From contig CANDJC010000002.1 of NCBI GenBank assembly GCA_947384955.1, positions 1 through 64,000 on the forward strand: a DNA stretch of 64,000 nucleotides. The letters run 5' to 3'. The notes beneath the pieces are model-generated. The model saw only the letters and a program-made list of their open reading frames with translations, ran no database searches and was not told the DNA's origin. Origin of the DNA: an uncultured Eubacterium sp. Lineage in GTDB: Bacteria > Bacillota > Clostridia > Lachnospirales > Lachnospiraceae. Below are positions 62,975 to 64,000 of the stretch, piece after piece; position 1 is the stretch's first letter; the number at the start of each line of letters is the position of its first letter. The position numbers and the translations under genes are program-made.

Positions 62975-63404
62975 TTACAGCATCCCCTTTCATTATCTCT
63001 TTTTCTATCAGCGTATTCCTTTGCTGTGTAGTACAGATGCATTTTTCGCTAAGTCCTGGAAATCCGTTTTCAATATTCTTTCTGTACCTGCTGTTCATCC
63101 TGTCTTTTAATTTATTATTACGGTGATAATTTACTGTGACATACGGAACCCTTCTTTCGTCTTCATTGTCAAAAATGTTCATTGTTACCGGAGCATGGAT
63201 TTTTGGTGTCAGTGTGCCTATTCCTGAAATATTCAGCTTTTCACCATCTGTAAGAGCATTTGCACATTCCTCACAGTATTTATCTAAAACATCCCTGATG
63301 ACTTCTATCCTGTAGATATTGTCTTCCCTCTGCATGATTCTTTCTGCAATCTGCTTTACCGTAAGACCGTATATGCGTTTGTAATTTGTTTCTGCTGTCT
63401 GCAT
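62958..63404 (-). CDS. HU/IHF-like DNA-binding protein
   Basis: 148 residues. The N-terminal helix and central VIRDVLDKYCEECANALTDG, then EKLNISGIGTLTPKIH, match the HU fold's helices and first beta-strands (ALxxGexVxIxGfGtF). VPYVTVNYHRNNKLKDRMNS provides the basic DNA-binding arm. SPbeta also carries an HU-like protein near its RNA polymerase. Leader AATCGAAAGGAAGG precedes the ATG. Expected to compact or bend element DNA. Confidence 0.7.
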   Translation of the reverse strand: MQTAETNYKRIYGLTVKQIAERIMQREDNIYRIEVIRDVLDKYCEECANALTDGEKLNISGIGTLTPKIHAPVTMNIFDNEDERRVPYVTVNYHRNNKLKDRMNSRYRKNIENGFPGLSEKCICTTQQRNTLIEKEIMKGDAVNAKDD

Positions 63405-63629
63405 GATTATATCCTTCCTTTCGATTTTGGTTGTTTTCTTTGAGTTTTGTTTTATATTTGAATTGTTATTGGATTATTGTTAAATGGAAAATTGATGATG
63501 ATAATTTATTTTGATATGTATGAAGATGTGTCAATGAATATTATTTTTAAATTGCCAGACTATTTATAGAATTATTTTTAATATTCTGAATATGTTTCAA
63601 TAGGATTGATTACATTATTTCTCCCAAGA
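63405..63629. other. Upstream region of the HU-like gene
   Basis: Very AT-rich, no gene. Probably contains the promoter for the leftward HU-like unit; no consensus promoter could be chosen with confidence. Confidence 0.4.
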
Positions 63630-63676
63630 TGCAGCAGTCGACTAAAGGATGATAAACTGCTGCACTTTTGTATTAT
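63630..63676 (+). terminator. GCAGCAGT-family hairpin with T-run
   Basis: TGCAGCAGT (63630-63638) and ACTGCTGCA (63656-63664) followed by CTTTTGTATT on the plus strand. Oriented as a rightward terminator though no rightward gene precedes it. Confidence 0.6.
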
Positions 63677-63818
63677 ATTTGTAGATGAAATTGGTATTTT
63701 ATCCTTAGAGAGGATTTGAATATATATGAAAGATATGCCTATGTGATACGCTGTAATGAATATTAGAGATGTTGTTTGGTATGGTCAATATTATTGATTA
63801 TAGGCTTCAGGCACTATA

Positions 63819-63865
63819 ATAAGTCCACAACTAACTAAGAATTTCTTAACCAGTTATGGACTTAT
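63819..63865. repeat. 21-bp inverted repeat near the right edge
   Basis: ATAAGTCCACAACTAACTAAG (arms 63819-63839 and 63845-63865) with a five-base loop and four non-matching pairs. No T-run, so it is more likely a protein-binding or recombination dyad than a terminator. Confidence 0.7.
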
Positions 63866-63934
63866 GGTAATGTCCAAATATTCAATTTAATTATTATTGC
63901 ATACGATACATATTAAGGCTCATTTATTACCATC

Positions 63935-63952
63935 TGGTGTACAATTGGTGTA
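63935..63952. repeat. TGGTGTA repeats matching the integrase 3' end
   Basis: TGGTGTA at 63935-63941 and 63946-63952, 11 bp apart. ACAATTGGTGTA (63941-63952) is identical to 8638-8649 at the integrase end and in the same orientation. Candidate integrase arm sites or attachment core at the right end of the element. Confidence 0.45.
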
Positions 63953-64000
63953 AATATCCTTTTTCAAGTTCCTAAGATGCCGTAAAATAAGGCTTTTTAG

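Overview
The window looks like chromosome from a gut-type Lachnospiraceae/Clostridia bacterium carrying one very large integrated element. This rests on Firmicutes-style Shine-Dalgarno sites (AGGAGG), an FMN riboswitch before a ribD-ribE-ribBA-ribH operon, a Tn916-type integrase/excisionase pair and low-GC accessory DNA. No 16S or other taxonomic marker is present, so the family-level placement is inference.

Host part (1 to about 8.57 kb). A cytoplasmic GH13 alpha-glucan hydrolase and an aldo/keto reductase with a C-terminal two-[4Fe-4S] domain read rightward. The riboflavin operon reads leftward behind a strong promoter, an FMN riboswitch and a terminator. Two copies of a 240-bp, extremely palindromic repeat (122-361 and 4043-4282) sit between these units. 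Their stems differ by compensatory changes.

Element (about 8.57 kb to at least 63.95 kb, possibly past the window). The left end has a tyrosine integrase and excisionase ending about 50 bp from the rib promoter. A leftward gene train follows, read from about 35.8 kb down to 11 kb: a Cys-rich small protein, a TubR/TubZ-like partition pair with iterons, small unknowns, a cold-shock protein, an archaeo-eukaryotic-type primase, a J-domain protein, a ParB-like protein, a 1072-residue single-chain double-psi-barrel RNA polymerase (DYDGD motif, SPbeta YonO/eukaryotic-RdRP lineage) and a 3249-residue tape-measure-like protein with an internal NlpC/P60 peptidase. At 35.7-36.7 kb an XRE repressor and an ImmA/IrrE-type metalloprotease face this train across overlapping promoters, as in phage and ICE immunity switches.

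The middle (36.7-52.5 kb) is a cargo and regulation zone. It holds two type I toxin/antisense RNA modules flanking an NTPase-Mrr nuclease fusion, decayed ParB-like fragments, a zinc-ribbon membrane protein, an HExxH protein, a tyrosine and a serine recombinase in tandem, RadC, two small repressors with clear operator arrays, and a J-domain protein. The right part (53.3-63.4 kb) carries a NACHT-pentapeptide protein, an HNH endonuclease, a DUF559/Vsr-like nuclease, a highly structured noncoding RNA of nearly 1 kb (GOLLD/ROOL-like), a second primase with a CHC2 zinc finger, and an HU-like protein.

Together this resembles an SPbeta-like phage or phage-plasmid (own RNA polymerase, HU-like protein, tape measure, replication and segregation genes, lysogeny-type switch). 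No terminase, portal, capsid, relaxase or conjugation gene is visible in about 55 kb. Either the structural genes lie beyond the right edge, or this is a capsid-less phage-like element. All assignments are from reading motifs; no database search was run.
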